DNA from: Prochlorococcus sp. AG-347-I21
GTDB lineage: Bacteria > Cyanobacteriota > Cyanobacteriia > PCC-6307 > Cyanobiaceae
DNA length: 64,000 bases
Reading direction: 5' to 3'
Assembly (NCBI GenBank): GCA_003279055.1
Contig: QCBP01000001.1
Span: forward strand, 248,001 to 312,000
Below are positions 46,920 through 57,359 of the stretch, in pieces (within the stretch, counting starts at the first letter, position 1; the number at the start of each line of letters is the position of its first letter). Made by a program: the position numbers and the translations under genes. The notes beneath the pieces were generated by a model that saw nothing but the letters and a program-made list of their open reading frames with translations, did no database searches and was not told the origin of the DNA.

Positions 46920-47927
46920 TTATTTGAATGAGCTCGATTTCCATGGCTCTAGAAATTTCTGAGCTTTTTTGATCGCCAAACCCATTATTTCAGGAAACTC
47001 ATAGAGTTTTTTGTTATTTTTGTGAGCAAATTCAATAAGGGGCTGCATAATTTTTCTTGCAGCACTTCCAAATGCTATTCCATCTGGGAGATTGTTTGAA
47101 TTCAACAATTCATGAGTTTTTTCATTTGTTCCTCCTGCTAATTGAATTAATCCTGGTGGAAGATCTGAACCGATTTTTTCAAATAACTTAACAGCATCTC
47201 TACTTGTTGTAGGAGCAAGATCTCCAGACATTGGCCTTCCATCTAGTTGCCAAATAAGGGGAATATCTAGCTCATTCAGAATTTCATATCTTTCCCAAAG
47301 AGCTTTCAAAAGATCTTCGGGATCTTGGGCTTTTTTGAAAGATTGATTTAATCCACAACTAATAGAAATCTTTTCTAATTTCATTCCAGAACTTTTAAGG
47401 ATACTTACAACTTTTGTAAAAGAATGTAGGCGATTGATTTCTGTATGAATTTCTACTGCATTAGGCTTTATTTTTTGAAGTGTTGATGCTAAATCATTTT
47501 TTGACAAATTATATTCATATTCACTAATTAGATTTAGAGGACAACTATTTAAACATCTACCACATCCATAACATTTACTCTCTTTAATTCCGAAATTATC
47601 AATTGCAAAGGTGGGGCATACTTTTTCGCATGGTCTTGGACAACTAGGGGGACATTTTAAAGGATCAAATTTTGCTTTTCGAAAGTGGATATCATTACCA
47701 TCACTAATACTTATCATTAATCCAGGGGAGTTTTTAAAGACTTTTTTTGCCCAATCGATTCCTTTTTTTGCTGCATAAACTATAGATTCTTCTGCTGCAA
47801 CATCTATGTAGTCGACACCAGCAGCAGTATAAATTGCACATAAATCTTCTATGGCAACAATATCTTCATTACTGGCACCACAAATTAACTTAATCCATTT
47901 ATCTTTTTTATTCTTGGTTTTAATCAA
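46920..47927 (-). CDS. ldpA: LdpA, iron-sulfur protein linked to circadian light input
   Basis: In Synechococcus elongatus LdpA senses redox state and modulates circadian period with CikA and KaiA. 335 residues: an N-terminal domain with LICGASNEDIVAIEDLCAIY, then a ferredoxin-like cluster domain with two cysteine sets, CPPSCPRPCEKVCP and CYGCGRCLNSCPLN (about residues 93-130), for two [4Fe-4S] clusters, and a C-terminal domain with LIQLAGGTNEKTHELL. All cluster cysteines are present. It is 5 nt after ndhN and likely co-transcribed. Confidence 0.9.
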   Translation of the reverse strand: MIKTKNKKDKWIKLICGASNEDIVAIEDLCAIYTAAGVDYIDVAAEESIVYAAKKGIDWAKKVFKNSPGLMISISDGNDIHFRKAKFDPLKCPPSCPRPCEKVCPTFAIDNFGIKESKCYGCGRCLNSCPLNLISEYEYNLSKNDLASTLQKIKPNAVEIHTEINRLHSFTKVVSILKSSGMKLEKISISCGLNQSFKKAQDPEDLLKALWERYEILNELDIPLIWQLDGRPMSGDLAPTTSRDAVKLFEKIGSDLPPGLIQLAGGTNEKTHELLNSNNLPDGIAFGSAARKIMQPLIEFAHKNNKKLYEFPEIMGLAIKKAQKFLEPWKSSSFK

Positions 47928-47932
47928 ACAAT

Positions 47933-48409
47933 TTAACTTTCAAATTCATCCAAAATATAATTACTTAATGGTTTCCATTCAAGTTTTCTTGAACCCCCCA
48001 TTTCAAGAACTATTGTTAGTTTATTATCGTTAGTGCAAATCTCTATTAAGCTCTCTAATTCAGATTGAGATAATACTTGACCCTCTAATAACCAAAGTAA
48101 TTTATTTTTATCATTTTCATTAAATAACTCAGAAGCTTGTGGGATTACTTGTTGAACTTCCCCAAGCGCTCCGTTTCTTCCTACACTTTGATGACCAAGG
48201 TGAGGTGGTCTAACGCCATGCAATTTGAGCAAGAAAACTTCTGGATCTCCAAGTCCTCTTGCTGAGGTTATAAAAGTTTTAAAGCCTTTGGCCCTCATTC
48301 TCCTCAAAAGACGAGTTTCATAACCACCTTCAAGAGGAGCAAATATTGCGAGACATTTGTTAGTTTTTAAATCGTTATGAAACTTTTTCCCTGAAAGAAG
48401 TAATGGCAT
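47933..48409 (-). CDS. ndhN: NAD(P)H-quinone oxidoreductase subunit N
   Basis: Cyanobacterial/plastid-specific subunit of the peripheral arm of NDH-1, the thylakoid complex of respiration and cyclic electron flow. Seen: [50 protein letters not shown] and the end [14 protein letters not shown]. 158 residues. It leads the ndhN-ldpA pair on the minus strand and is divergent from the ribosomal protein cluster across 279 nt. Confidence 0.95.
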   Translation of the reverse strand: MPLLLSGKKFHNDLKTNKCLAIFAPLEGGYETRLLRRMRAKGFKTFITSARGLGDPEVFLLKLHGVRPPHLGHQSVGRNGALGEVQQVIPQASELFNENDKNKLLWLLEGQVLSQSELESLIEICTNDNKLTIVLEMGGSRKLEWKPLSNYILDEFES

Positions 48410-48560
48410 AAAAATTTCCTTTATTTCTATTTTATTTTATTTTATGGTACTTGATGATGTACAATTGTAACTCAGTGAATTTTTAAGCTCGCAAGCTAGC
48501 CGAGCCTCTGAAAATTTCACATTTTTTAGCGTTTCGTTAAAAAACTCAGGTGGGTTTATC

Positions 48561-48595
48561 CCGAGAGAAACTATCTATTATTTCAGATAAGTCTC
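48561..48595 (+). promoter_or_regulatory. Two-part hairpin in the rplC leader (candidate ribosomal protein leader)
   Basis: CGAGA (48561-48565) pairs with TCTCG (48591-48595); inside, TATCT (48571-48575) pairs with AGATA (48584-48588), separated by an asymmetric internal loop GAAAC opposite AG and capped by an 8-nt loop. It lies about 95 nt before the first gene of the ribosomal superoperon, downstream of a possible -10 TACAAT at 48460-48465. A smaller stem GCTCG/CGAGC is at 48487-48505. Such a structure is where an autoregulatory L4- or L3-binding site could sit; binding is inference. Confidence 0.42.
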
Positions 48596-48688
48596 GACCT
48601 TACTAATTGTTTTTTTATTAACTTCACCTTAATAACTGAAAGGTTTAGATAATTGAAAAATTATTACGAGCTAGCATAATTTAGTCTT

Positions 48689-49342
48689 ATGTCTATCGGA
48701 ATTTTAGGAAAGAAATTGGGCATGTCCCAACTTTTCGATGATAAAGGTAATTCGGTACCAGTTACTCTCATAGAGGCTGGTCCGTGCCGCGTCACTCAAT
48801 TGAAAACAACTGCTTTGGATGGTTATACCGCCGTTCAGATAGGTTATGGCTTGTCCAAAGAGAAGCATTTAAGCAAACCTGAAAAGGGACACTTATTGAA
48901 ATCAGGTGAAGAACTTTTAAAGCATTTGAAAGAATATAGGGTTGAAGAAACTTCATCTTATGAAATCGGAAAACAAATAACTGTAAAAAACTTTGAGGTT
49001 GGTCAAAAAGTTGATATCAGTGGCAAATCTATGGGTAGAGGTTTTGCAGGTTACCAGAAAAGACATGGTTTTAGCAGAGGTCCTATGAGTCATGGTTCAA
49101 AAAATCATAGAGCACCAGGATCCACAGGAGCAGGAACAACTCCGGGTAGAATTTATCCAGGGAAAAGAATGGCAGGAAGATATGGAGGAAAACAGATAAC
49201 TACCAAAGGTTTGTTAGTTCTAAAAATTGATGATCAGAAGAATTTGCTTGTAGTAAAAGGTTCTGTTCCAGGTAAGCCCGGCTCAATTGTCAACATTAAG
49301 CCAAATAATGTAGTAGGCAAAAAAGGAGGTGAAAAATCATGA
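48689..49342 (+). CDS. rplC: 50S ribosomal protein L3
   Basis: Early-assembling 23S-binding protein near the peptidyl transferase centre. [20 protein letters not shown] is the typical start, and the conserved [20 protein letters not shown]-like stretch lies at about residues 127-147 followed by [15 protein letters not shown]. 217 residues. First gene of the ribosomal superoperon here: S10 (rpsJ), which precedes it in E. coli, is not present. Its stop overlaps the rplD start by 4 nt. Confidence 0.98.
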   Translation: MSIGILGKKLGMSQLFDDKGNSVPVTLIEAGPCRVTQLKTTALDGYTAVQIGYGLSKEKHLSKPEKGHLLKSGEELLKHLKEYRVEETSSYEIGKQITVKNFEVGQKVDISGKSMGRGFAGYQKRHGFSRGPMSHGSKNHRAPGSTGAGTTPGRIYPGKRMAGRYGGKQITTKGLLVLKIDDQKNLLVVKGSVPGKPGSIVNIKPNNVVGKKGGEKS

Positions 49343-49971
49343 CAACACTTGAAACTTTAAAGTGGGATGGTAAAAAATCAGGCAAAGTTACTCTTGATTT
49401 AGCTGTAGCTAAAGAAACTTCTTCGGCAGACTTAATCCATAGAGCAGTTCTCAGACAGCTAGCAAATAAAAGACAAGGGACAGCATCAACTTTGACAAGA
49501 TCTGAAGTGCGCGGGGGCGGTAGAAAGCCATATAAACAAAAAGGTACAGGAAGAGCTCGTCAAGGATCAATAAGGACACCCTTAAGACCTGGTGGCGGAA
49601 TTATTTTTGGACCGAAGCCACGTTCTTACAATCTTGATATGAATCGTAAGGAACGTAGATTAGCTCTTAGAACAGCTCTTATGTCCAGAGTATCTGATAT
49701 GAAGGCTGTTGAAGATTTTGGATCTACTTTAAAGCAGCCTAAAACGAGTGATATCATCAATGGCCTTGCTCGATTAGGTATACAAAAAACTGAAAAAGTT
49801 TTGGTTATTCTTGATAGCCCTTCCGATATTATAAAAAAATCCATCAATAATATTGAGAAAGTAAAATTAATCGCCGCCGATCAATTAAATGTATTTGATA
49901 TTCTCAATGCTAATAAATTGGTAATAGGTCAATCAGCGATAGATAAAATTCAGGAGGTTTATGCATCATGA
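49339..49971 (+). CDS. rplD: 50S ribosomal protein L4
   Basis: Large-subunit protein with an extended loop lining the exit tunnel, and in some bacteria a repressor of its own operon. Loop region [20 protein letters not shown] with [16 protein letters not shown] is well conserved. 210 residues. Start ATG overlaps the rplC stop (ATGA), and its own stop overlaps rplW in the same way, implying translational coupling. Confidence 0.98.
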   Translation: MTTLETLKWDGKKSGKVTLDLAVAKETSSADLIHRAVLRQLANKRQGTASTLTRSEVRGGGRKPYKQKGTGRARQGSIRTPLRPGGGIIFGPKPRSYNLDMNRKERRLALRTALMSRVSDMKAVEDFGSTLKQPKTSDIINGLARLGIQKTEKVLVILDSPSDIIKKSINNIEKVKLIAADQLNVFDILNANKLVIGQSAIDKIQEVYAS

Positions 49972-50270
49972 GTAAATTATTCGATTCTCGTTTAGCCGAT
50001 GTAATACGAAAGCCAGTTATTACTGAAAAAGCTACAAATGCACTAGATCTTAACCAATATACTTTCGAAGTAGATCATAGAGCGGCTAAACCACAAATAA
50101 AGGCAGCTATTGAAGCCTTGTTCAGTGTTAAAGTCATAGGAGTTAACACTATGAATCCTCCTAGGAGAACAAGAAGAGTCGGTAAATTTTCCGGTAAACG
50201 TTCTCAGGTCAAGAAGGCAATTGTACGTCTTGCTGAAGGAGACAAAATCCAATTATTTCCAGAATCTTAA
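49968..50270 (+). CDS. rplW: 50S ribosomal protein L23
   Basis: Sits at the exit-tunnel mouth and provides the docking site for trigger factor and SRP. 100 residues with [20 protein letters not shown] near the start, [20 protein letters not shown] and the basic [20 protein letters not shown] loop. Overlaps rplD by 4 nt; followed by rplB after 12 nt including an AAGGAG ribosome-binding site. Confidence 0.97.
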   Translation: MSKLFDSRLADVIRKPVITEKATNALDLNQYTFEVDHRAAKPQIKAAIEALFSVKVIGVNTMNPPRRTRRVGKFSGKRSQVKKAIVRLAEGDKIQLFPES

Positions 50271-50282
50271 GGAGTTTTAATC

Positions 50283-51146
50283 ATGGCAATACGTAAATTT
50301 AAACCTTATACACCTGGCACTAGGCAGAGAGTAGTTACTGACTTTAGTGAAATCACAAGTGCAAAACCTGAAAGATCACTAATAGTTTCAAAACATAGAG
50401 TTAAAGGCAGGAATAATCGTGGAGTTATCACTTGTCGTCATCGTGGAGGTGGTCACAAAAGGCAATATAGATTGGTCGACTTTAGAAGAGATAAAAGAAA
50501 TATCAACGCTAAAATAGCAGCTATACACTACGATCCTCATAGAAATGCAAGGTTGGCACTTTTATTTTACGAAGATGGAGAGAAAAGATATATTATCGCT
50601 CCAGCAGGAGTAAAAGTCGGACAAAATGTCATTTCTGGAGAAAGTGTTCCAATTGAAGATGGAAATGCAATGCCGCTTTCTGTTATGCCATTAGGATCTA
50701 GTGTTCATTGTGTTGAGTTATACGCAGGTAGGGGTGCTCAAATGGTTAGATCCGCAGGAGCTAGTGCTCAAGTTATGGCAAAAGAGGGAGATTATGTTGC
50801 TTTAAAACTCCCTTCTACTGAGGTAAGACTCGTAAGAAAAGAATGCTACGCAACTCTTGGTGAAGTAGGTAATTCTGAAATAAGAAATACTAGCTTAGGT
50901 AAAGCAGGAAGAAGGAGATGGCTTGGAAGAAGGCCTCAAGTAAGAGGTAGTGTAATGAACCCATGTGATCATCCACATGGAGGAGGAGAGGGAAAAGCAC
51001 CAATTGGTAGAGCAGGCCCAGTTACTCCATGGGGTAAACCAGCTCTTGGACTAAAGACACGTAAAAAGAACAAACCAAGTAATAAATTAGTTGTTCGAAG
51101 ACGCCGTCGCGTTTCTAAGAGGAGTAGAGGAGGAAGAGACTCTTGA
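50283..51146 (+). CDS. rplB: 50S ribosomal protein L2
   Basis: Core large-subunit protein needed for subunit joining and peptidyl transfer. [20 protein letters not shown], the conserved histidine region [18 protein letters not shown] and [13 protein letters not shown] near the C-terminus are all present. 287 residues, ending in a strongly basic tail. Preceded by AAGGAG at a good distance from ATG 50283. Confidence 0.98.
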
Positions 51147-51183
51147 TTACTTCATTTATTATTTCAATTTCTATTACATAATC

Positions 51184-51462
51184 ATGGGACGTTCACTAAA
51201 AAAAGGACCTTTTATAGCAGATAGCCTGCTCAAGAAGGTAGAAAAACAAAATACCGATAATGACAAGTCTGTTATCAAAACTTGGTCAAGATCCTCTACG
51301 ATTTTACCTTTAATGATCGGTCACACAATCGCTGTACATAATGGCAAGACTCACATTCCAGTATTTATTACTGAACAAATGATTGGTCATAAACTCGGTG
51401 AATTTGCTCCTACACGTACTTACCGAGGTCATATAAGAGATAAGAAAGGAGCAAAATCATGA
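51184..51462 (+). CDS. rpsS: 30S ribosomal protein S19
   Basis: Small-subunit head protein near the A site. The chosen start ATG 51184 gives [20 protein letters not shown], the invariant family beginning; an in-frame TTG at 51091 would extend back into rplB and is rejected. Conserved [18 protein letters not shown] and [16 protein letters not shown] follow. 92 residues. S19 is the partner of RimM, encoded at the other end of the window. Overlaps rplV by 4 nt. Confidence 0.98.
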
Positions 51463-51845
51463 CAAAAACACCTGAAACAACAAAAACAGCAATTGCTCAT
51501 GGAAATTATGTTCGCGGATCAGCCTCTAAAGTGAGAAGAGTTTTGGATCAGATAAGGGGTAGATCTTATAGAGATGCATTGATTATGTTGGAATTTATGC
51601 CTTACAGATCTACAGACCCCATTACTAAAGTTCTAAGATCTGCTGTTGCTAATGCAGAACATAACCTTGGAATGGATCCATCTACCCTAGTTATTTCCTC
51701 TGCATGGGCTAATAGTGGTCCAGTAATGAAAAGGTATAGACCCAGAGCTCAAGGTCGAGCTTTTTCAATTAAAAAACAGACTTGCCATATCAGTATTTCT
51801 GTTGAGTCTGCTCCTACTCAAACTAATGCGGAGGTACAAAACTAA
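51459..51845 (+). CDS. rplV: 50S ribosomal protein L22
   Basis: Lines the exit tunnel with a long beta-hairpin. Seen: [39 protein letters not shown] and the hairpin [15 protein letters not shown]. 128 residues, with a slightly extended N-terminus ([14 protein letters not shown]). Overlaps rpsS by 4 nt and shares 1 nt with the rpsC start. Confidence 0.97.
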
Positions 51846-52576
51846 TGGGACATAAAATACATCCTTCTGGACTAAGATTAGGAATTACACAAGAGCATCG
51901 CTCTAAGTGGTTTGCTACTTCTAAAACATATCCAATTCTTCTCCAAGAAGATTTTAAAATTCGTACCTTCATACAAAAAAAATATGGAGCTGCAGGAATT
52001 AGCGATGTCTTAATAGCAAGAAAAGCTGACCAACTGGAACTTGAATTAAAAACAGCAAGGCCAGGGGTGATAGTTGGAAGACAAGGAAGTGGTATTGAAG
52101 AATTAAGATCTGGAATTCAAAAGACTATTGGTGATAGGACAAGGCAAGTAAGAATAAATGTTGTTGAAGTTGAGCGAGTTGACGCTGATGCCTTTTTACT
52201 CGCTGAATATATTGCACAACAACTAGAAAAAAGAGTCGCTTTTAGAAGAACTATAAGGATGGCCTTGCAAAGGGCTCAAAGGGCTGGTGTCCTCGGTCTT
52301 AAAATACAAGTAGGTGGTAGGTTGAATGGCGCTGAAATTGCTAGAACAGAATGGACTAGAGAGGGTAGAGTTCCTCTACACACTTTAAGGGCTGAAATTG
52401 ACTATGCAACACGGGAAGCCAATACCACTTATGGTGTTCTTGGGATTAAAGTTTGGGTTTTCAAAGGTGAAGTTCTTCCTAAAGAAGAACAAACAATCCC
52501 AGTAGGTGGAAATCCTAAGAGGAAAGCAAGTCGAAGACCTCAGCAATTTGAGGATCGTTCAAATGAGAATTCATAG
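51845..52576 (+). CDS. rpsC: 30S ribosomal protein S3
   Basis: mRNA-entry-channel protein with a KH domain. [20 protein letters not shown] is the standard start, the KH GxxG appears in [16 protein letters not shown], and [17 protein letters not shown] closes the core. 243 residues with a charged C-terminal extension. Begins on the last base of the rplV stop codon. Confidence 0.98.
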   Translation: MGHKIHPSGLRLGITQEHRSKWFATSKTYPILLQEDFKIRTFIQKKYGAAGISDVLIARKADQLELELKTARPGVIVGRQGSGIEELRSGIQKTIGDRTRQVRINVVEVERVDADAFLLAEYIAQQLEKRVAFRRTIRMALQRAQRAGVLGLKIQVGGRLNGAEIARTEWTREGRVPLHTLRAEIDYATREANTTYGVLGIKVWVFKGEVLPKEEQTIPVGGNPKRKASRRPQQFEDRSNENS

Positions 52577-52587
52577 GAGGTATAAAA

Positions 52588-53055
52588 ATGCTTAGTCCAA
52601 AACGCACTAAATTTCGTAAACAACATAGAGGCAGAATGAGAGGAGTTGCTTCCAAAGGCAATACTATTGCTTTCGGTCAATTCGCTCTCCAAGCTCAAGA
52701 TTGTGGATGGGTCACTGCACGTCAGATTGAGGCAAGTAGACGAGCTATGACAAGATATATTAAACGTGGAGGTCAAATCTGGATAAGAATATTTCCTGAT
52801 AAGCCTGTAACCATGAGACCTGCTGAAACTAGAATGGGTTCTGGTAAAGGTAATCCAGAGTTTTGGGTTGCAGTTGTAAAACCAGGTAGAATACTTTTTG
52901 AAATGGGTGGTGAGGATATCACTGAGGAAATTGCAAAGGAAGCTATGCGCCTTGCGCAATATAAACTTCCTGTAAAAACAAAATTTATCTCCACTGATAT
53001 AAAACCAGAGACGACAAAAAATAGCAAAAAATCTCAAGAGGAGGTTAAACAATGA
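52588..53055 (+). CDS. rplP: 50S ribosomal protein L16
   Basis: Large-subunit protein at the A-site finger and tRNA channel. [39 protein letters not shown], and [12 protein letters not shown]-like [20 protein letters not shown] are diagnostic. 155 residues; the tail beyond residue about 138 is longer than in E. coli. A GGAGGT ribosome-binding site precedes the ATG. Overlaps rpmC by 4 nt. Confidence 0.98.
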   Translation: MLSPKRTKFRKQHRGRMRGVASKGNTIAFGQFALQAQDCGWVTARQIEASRRAMTRYIKRGGQIWIRIFPDKPVTMRPAETRMGSGKGNPEFWVAVVKPGRILFEMGGEDITEEIAKEAMRLAQYKLPVKTKFISTDIKPETTKNSKKSQEEVKQ

Positions 53056-53270
53056 AAAACTCAGAGTCTCTTAAAGAATTTAAAAAATTAAATTCTGATC
53101 AAATTACTGAAAAGATTGGCCAATTACGAAAAGATCTTTTTGATTTGAGATTCAAGCAAGCTACGAGACAGCTCAATGAAACTCATAAATTCAAAATTAT
53201 CAAGAAACAAGTTGCGCAATTACTAACTCTCAGTAAGAGTCAATCTGCTTCTCAAACTACTTCTGATTAA
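53052..53270 (+). CDS. rpmC: 50S ribosomal protein L29
   Basis: Small helical protein near the exit tunnel, partner of L23 and trigger factor. The helical hairpin [20 protein letters not shown] followed by [16 protein letters not shown] is typical. 72 residues with a serine/threonine-rich tail. Overlaps rplP by 4 nt. Confidence 0.95.
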   Translation: MKNSESLKEFKKLNSDQITEKIGQLRKDLFDLRFKQATRQLNETHKFKIIKKQVAQLLTLSKSQSASQTTSD

Positions 53271-53280
53271 TTACTTAGTT

Positions 53281-53547
53281 ATGGCACTTAAAGAAAGAAT
53301 TGGTACTGTTGTAAGCGACAAAATGGACAAAACAGTTGTTGTTGCAGTAATAAACAGATACCCACATCCTACTTATAAAAAAATTGTAAGTAAAACTACA
53401 CGATACAAGGCGCATGACCCGGAAAATACGTGTGTTTTAGGTGATCGAGTTAAAATTAGAGAAACTAGACCACTTAGTGCTCACAAGAGATGGGCAATAG
53501 AAGAGATTCTTAATAAAACAAGTCAGGCTAAGGAGGTTAAAAAATGA
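53281..53547 (+). CDS. rpsQ: 30S ribosomal protein S17
   Basis: Primary 16S-binding OB-fold protein. [40 protein letters not shown] and [20 protein letters not shown] match the family. 88 residues. Overlaps the rplN start by 4 nt. Confidence 0.97.
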
Positions 53548-53909
53548 TTCAACAAGAAACTTATTTAACAGTTGCTGATAATAGCGGAGCCAAAAGATTA
53601 CAGTGCATTAGGGTTTTAGGCTCTAATAGAAGATACGCACATGTTGGAGATGTAATTGTAGCAACTGTTAAAGATGCTCTTCCGAATATGGGAGTTAAGA
53701 AATCAGAGGTTGTTAAAGCTGTCATCGTTAGAACAAAAGCAACACTAAGAAGAAATACTGGTAATTCGATTAGATTTGATGATAATGCTGCCGTTTTGAT
53801 TAATGAGGATAAGAATCCAAAAGGAACTAGAGTTTTTGGACCTGTAGCAAGAGAACTGCGTGATAAAAATTATACTAAAATTGTTTCTCTTGCTCCGGAG
53901 GTGATTTAA
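53544..53909 (+). CDS. rplN: 50S ribosomal protein L14
   Basis: Subunit-interface protein. Starts [20 protein letters not shown], with [20 protein letters not shown] and the ending [10 protein letters not shown]. 121-122 residues is the constant family size. GGAGG in its last codons serves as the ribosome-binding site for rplX, which starts on the next base after its stop. Confidence 0.98.
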
Positions 53910-54266
53910 ATGTTGGATTCATTAAAACAAAAGAAGAATTTACAAAGGATAAAAATGAGAATCAAAACTGGAGATTTAGTAAAGGTAATTAATGGAAAGG
54001 AAAAAGGAAAAACTGGAGAGGTCCTAAAAACTATCCCTCTTGAAAATAGAGTTGTTGTGAAAGGAATTAACCTTAGGACTAAACATGTAAAACCAACTCA
54101 GGAAGGAGAAACTGGTAGAATACTTACAGAGGAGGCATCTTTACATGCATCAAATGTAATGTTTTTTTCAAAGGAAAAAAATCTCACAAGTAAGATTGAA
54201 TACTTTATTGATAAAGAGGGAGTTAAGAAAAGAAGACTTAAGAAAACTGGTGAAGTAATTGATTAA
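53910..54266 (+). CDS. rplX: 50S ribosomal protein L24
   Basis: Assembly-initiator protein with a KOW motif, [20 protein letters not shown], then [20 protein letters not shown]. 118 residues. Start ATG 53910 has a GGAGG eight bases upstream; an internal ATG at 53955 (giving [11 protein letters not shown]) also has an AAGGA and corresponds to the usual bacterial start, so the first 15 residues could be extra. I keep the longer form. Confidence 0.96.
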   Translation: MLDSLKQKKNLQRIKMRIKTGDLVKVINGKEKGKTGEVLKTIPLENRVVVKGINLRTKHVKPTQEGETGRILTEEASLHASNVMFFSKEKNLTSKIEYFIDKEGVKKRRLKKTGEVID

Positions 54267-54340
54267 TTTTTCATCAGAAACCAGATTTAAACTTTTCTAA
54301 TTTATGAATTCTGACAAAGACCAGAATTAACAAAAAAATT

Positions 54341-54880
54341 ATGACTCTAAAAAATCGCTACAAAGAATCAATTAGACCAAAACTTTTAAAGGAACTTGGT
54401 CTGAAAAATATTCATCAAGTACCTAAAGTTGTCAAAGTCAACGTTAATAGAGGTCTTGGTGAAGCTGCTTCAAATTCAAAAGCTTTAGAGGCTTCTTTAA
54501 ACGAAATGGCAACAATTACAGGACAAAAGGCCCTAGTTACTAGGGCTAAAAAAGCTATCGCGGGTTTTAAAATTCGTGAAGGTATGCCCATTGGTTGTAC
54601 TGTAACTTTGAGAGGTGACAGGATGTATTCCTTTTTAGAGAGATTTATAAATCTAGCTTTACCAAGAATAAGAGACTTTAGAGGAGTTAATCCAAAAAGT
54701 TTTGATGGAAGAGGAAATTACACTCTTGGAGTGAAAGAGCAATTAATTTTTCCTGAAATCTCTTTTGATAAAATAGATTCGATAAGAGGTATGGATATAA
54801 CTATTGTCACTAGTGCGAGAACAGATCAAGAGGGTAAAGCTCTCTTGCAAGAGTTAGGAATGCCTTTTAGTAAGAATTAA
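54341..54880 (+). CDS. rplE: 50S ribosomal protein L5
   Basis: 5S rRNA-binding protein of the central protuberance. [40 protein letters not shown], and [16 protein letters not shown] with [13 protein letters not shown] are conserved. 179 residues. The 74-nt gap before it is the longest inside this part of the cluster and could hold a secondary promoter or processing site; I see no clear one. The zinc-binding S14 gene usually found after rplE is absent here. Confidence 0.98.
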   Translation: MTLKNRYKESIRPKLLKELGLKNIHQVPKVVKVNVNRGLGEAASNSKALEASLNEMATITGQKALVTRAKKAIAGFKIREGMPIGCTVTLRGDRMYSFLERFINLALPRIRDFRGVNPKSFDGRGNYTLGVKEQLIFPEISFDKIDSIRGMDITIVTSARTDQEGKALLQELGMPFSKN

Positions 54881-54889
54881 ATTAAAACT

Positions 54890-55291
54890 ATGTCAAATCA
54901 CGATCCTATTTCAGATATGCTTACTCGAATTAGAAATGCGAGTCAAAAAAAGCATACAACCACATCAATCCCAAGTTCAAAAATGTCTCTAAGTATTGCA
55001 AAAGTACTTCAAAAAGAGGGATTCATTTCTGACATTAACGAAGAAGGTGAAGGCTACAAATCACAAATAATACTTGGTCTGAAATATAGTGGTAAGAATA
55101 AATTCCCTACTATCCGATCTATGCAAAGGGTTAGCAAACCTGGTTTGAGAATTTACAAAAATACTAGAGCTTTACCAAAAGTTCTAGGAGGTTTAGGAGT
55201 TGCTATCATATCTACTTCTAAAGGTGTCATGAGTGATCGTGATGCGAGGAAGCAAGGTATAGGTGGTGAAGTACTTTGCTATGTTTATTAA
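54890..55291 (+). CDS. rpsH: 30S ribosomal protein S8
   Basis: Binds helix 21 of 16S rRNA and, in some bacteria, represses its operon. [20 protein letters not shown] start, [19 protein letters not shown], and the C-terminal [20 protein letters not shown] are diagnostic. 133 residues. Directly follows rplE because rpsN is missing from this cluster. Confidence 0.98.
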   Translation: MSNHDPISDMLTRIRNASQKKHTTTSIPSSKMSLSIAKVLQKEGFISDINEEGEGYKSQIILGLKYSGKNKFPTIRSMQRVSKPGLRIYKNTRALPKVLGGLGVAIISTSKGVMSDRDARKQGIGGEVLCYVY

Positions 55292-55303
55292 GGAGGATTA
55301 ATC

Positions 55304-55843
55304 ATGTCAAGAATTGGAAAAACACCAGTACTGATCCCAGATAAAGTAACGGTTGAGTTTGATGGATTAATGGTTACAGTCAAGGGCCCTAAAGGTGAGT
55401 TAAAACGTCAGATGCCCGAGGGAGTTTGTTTTGATAAAAAAGAAAATACTGTAGTTGTAAGTCCAACTACAACCAAAATACAATCGAGGCAAAGGCATGG
55501 TTTATGTAGGGCCTTAATAGCCAATATGGTTGAAGGTGTTAGTCAAGGTTTTTCAAAGAAGCTTGAAATTGTAGGCGTTGGATCCAGAGCACAAGTAAAA
55601 GGTAAAAATCTAGTTGTCAGTGCAGGATATAGTCATCCTGTAGAAATGATCCCCCCTGATGGTATAACATACAAAGTTGAAAGTAATACAAACGTTACCG
55701 TATCTGGAATTGATAAGGAAATTGTTGGTAATGAAGCAGCAAAAATCAGATCAATTAGACCACCAGAGCCCTATAAAGGAAAAGGAATTAAATACCATGA
55801 TGAGATTATTCTCAGAAAAGCTGGTAAATCTGGCAAAAAATAA
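55304..55843 (+). CDS. rplF: 50S ribosomal protein L6
   Basis: Large-subunit stalk-base protein made of two similar domains. [20 protein letters not shown] start, [18 protein letters not shown], and the C-terminal [20 protein letters not shown] with KAGKSGKK are conserved. 179 residues. Preceded by AAGGAGG at a good distance. Confidence 0.98.
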   Translation: MSRIGKTPVLIPDKVTVEFDGLMVTVKGPKGELKRQMPEGVCFDKKENTVVVSPTTTKIQSRQRHGLCRALIANMVEGVSQGFSKKLEIVGVGSRAQVKGKNLVVSAGYSHPVEMIPPDGITYKVESNTNVTVSGIDKEIVGNEAAKIRSIRPPEPYKGKGIKYHDEIILRKAGKSGKK

Positions 55844-55857
55844 TTCCAATTAAAAAC

Positions 55858-56226
55858 ATGACCAAAATTTCCAGAAAATTACAAACTCAAAAAAGACACA
55901 AAAGATTAAGAAGATTCTTAGTTGGAGATGCAACGCGTCCAAGATTGTCAGTTTTTCGTTCTAATAACCATATTTATGCCCAGGTTATAGACGATAGCGC
56001 TCAAACAACTATTTGCTCAGCTTCAACTGTTGATAAGGAACTAAGAGAAAAATCTGATAAATTACCTTCTGATTGTAATTCTTCTTCCATTGTTGGAAAA
56101 TTGTTAGCAAAGAGAGCGATAAAAAAAGGTATTAAGCAAGTAATTTTTGACCGTGGAGGTAATATATATCACGGCAGAGTAAAGGCACTTGCAGACGCTG
56201 CTCGTGAAGCTGGCCTAGAATTCTAA
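55858..56226 (+). CDS. rplR: 50S ribosomal protein L18
   Basis: 5S rRNA-binding partner of L5. [40 protein letters not shown] and [20 protein letters not shown] are family hallmarks. 122 residues. Lies 14 nt after rplF and 16 nt before rpsE. Confidence 0.98.
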   Translation: MTKISRKLQTQKRHKRLRRFLVGDATRPRLSVFRSNNHIYAQVIDDSAQTTICSASTVDKELREKSDKLPSDCNSSSIVGKLLAKRAIKKGIKQVIFDRGGNIYHGRVKALADAAREAGLEF

Positions 56227-56242
56227 CTTTTTATTTTTTACT

Positions 56243-56866
56243 ATGACTGACACTCCTACAAAACAAGAAATTGAATCCAAGAATGATAACGTTCCTGGAG
56301 CCATGCCTGGCGAACAAAAAAAGAATAATCGAAATAACGATCGCAAGAGAAATAGAAGAGGCGATTCGAAAAATTTAGAGAGAGATTCTGATTGGCAAGA
56401 AAGAGTTGTTCAAATTCGACGCGTTTCTAAGACCGTTAAGGGTGGAAAGAAAATGAGTTTTAGAGCAATTGTTGTCGTAGGTAATGAGAAAGGTCAAGTT
56501 GGAGTTGGAGTTGGTAAAGCAGGAGATGTTATTGGTGCCGTAAGAAAGGGTGTGTCAGATGGTAAAAAGAATCTTGTTAGGGTTCCCTTAACTCCAAATA
56601 ATTCAATACCAACTTTATCTAAAGGTAGAGATGGTGCTGCTAATGTACTAATTAGACCAGCTGCCCCAGGTACAGGGGTAATTGCTGGTGGTTCAATAAG
56701 AACAGTTCTAGAATTAGCGGGCATAAAAAATGTCTTAGCAAAAAGATTGGGTAGTAAAACACCTTTGAATAATGCAAGAGCTGCTATGGTTGCTCTTTCT
56801 CAATTAAGAACACACAAATCTGCCTCAAGAGAGAGAGGCATCTCACTTGAACAGCTCTATTCTTGA
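56243..56866 (+). CDS. rpsE: 30S ribosomal protein S5
   Basis: Decoding-fidelity protein of the small subunit. [40 protein letters not shown], and [19 protein letters not shown] are conserved. 207 residues, with a charged, asparagine-rich N-terminal extension of about 45 residues that E. coli S5 lacks. L30 (rpmD), which follows S5 in many bacteria, is absent, as is usual in cyanobacteria. Confidence 0.98.
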   Translation: MTDTPTKQEIESKNDNVPGAMPGEQKKNNRNNDRKRNRRGDSKNLERDSDWQERVVQIRRVSKTVKGGKKMSFRAIVVVGNEKGQVGVGVGKAGDVIGAVRKGVSDGKKNLVRVPLTPNNSIPTLSKGRDGAANVLIRPAAPGTGVIAGGSIRTVLELAGIKNVLAKRLGSKTPLNNARAAMVALSQLRTHKSASRERGISLEQLYS

Positions 56867-56871
56867 AAATC

Positions 56872-57330
56872 ATGACTTCAACATTAAATACACTTAAACC
56901 AAACTCTGGTTCGAGAAAGAAAAAATTAAGAAAGGGTAGAGGTATTGCAGCCGGTCAAGGTGCTTCATGTGGTTTTGGAATGAGAGGACAAAAGTCACGT
57001 TCTGGAAGACCCACACGTCCTGGTTTTGAAGGTGGGCAAATGCCCTTATATAGAAGAGTGCCAAAATTAAAGCACTTTGAAATAATTAATCAAAAGAACT
57101 TTTCCATAATTAATTTGGAAAAATTAAATGATTTCAAAGATAATGATACTGTTAACCTTGACTTATTAGTTAAGAAAGGATTGATCTTCAAGCCAAAATT
57201 TCCTTTAAAAATCCTTGGTAACGGAAAAATTAATGTAAAGCTAAAAGTCCAAGCTCATGCATTCACAAAAGTTGCAAAACAAAAAATTGAGGACGCAGGT
57301 GGATCCTGTGAGCTTATAAATAATAAATAA
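56872..57330 (+). CDS. rplO: 50S ribosomal protein L15
   Basis: Late-assembling large-subunit protein. [39 protein letters not shown] and the [11 protein letters not shown] segment are typical. ATG 56872 gives [20 protein letters not shown] and is preferred over the upstream in-frame TTG at 56863 that overlaps rpsE. 152 residues. Confidence 0.97.
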   Translation: MTSTLNTLKPNSGSRKKKLRKGRGIAAGQGASCGFGMRGQKSRSGRPTRPGFEGGQMPLYRRVPKLKHFEIINQKNFSIINLEKLNDFKDNDTVNLDLLVKKGLIFKPKFPLKILGNGKINVKLKVQAHAFTKVAKQKIEDAGGSCELINNK

Positions 57331-57359
57331 ATTTATTAAAAATTTAGGAAAGCTTCAAA

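Noticed and set aside
48668-48678. GAGCTAGC repeat of a motif also at 48495
   Set aside because: Short palindromic six-mer; two copies in 200 nt are not enough to claim a regulatory site.
51091-51183. N-terminal extension of rpsS from a TTG
   Set aside because: Overlaps rplB in another frame and precedes the invariant [10 protein letters not shown] start.
52540-53052. Minus-strand open frame of 170 codons
   Set aside because: Mirror of rplP, Ser/Phe/Cys-rich without family resemblance.
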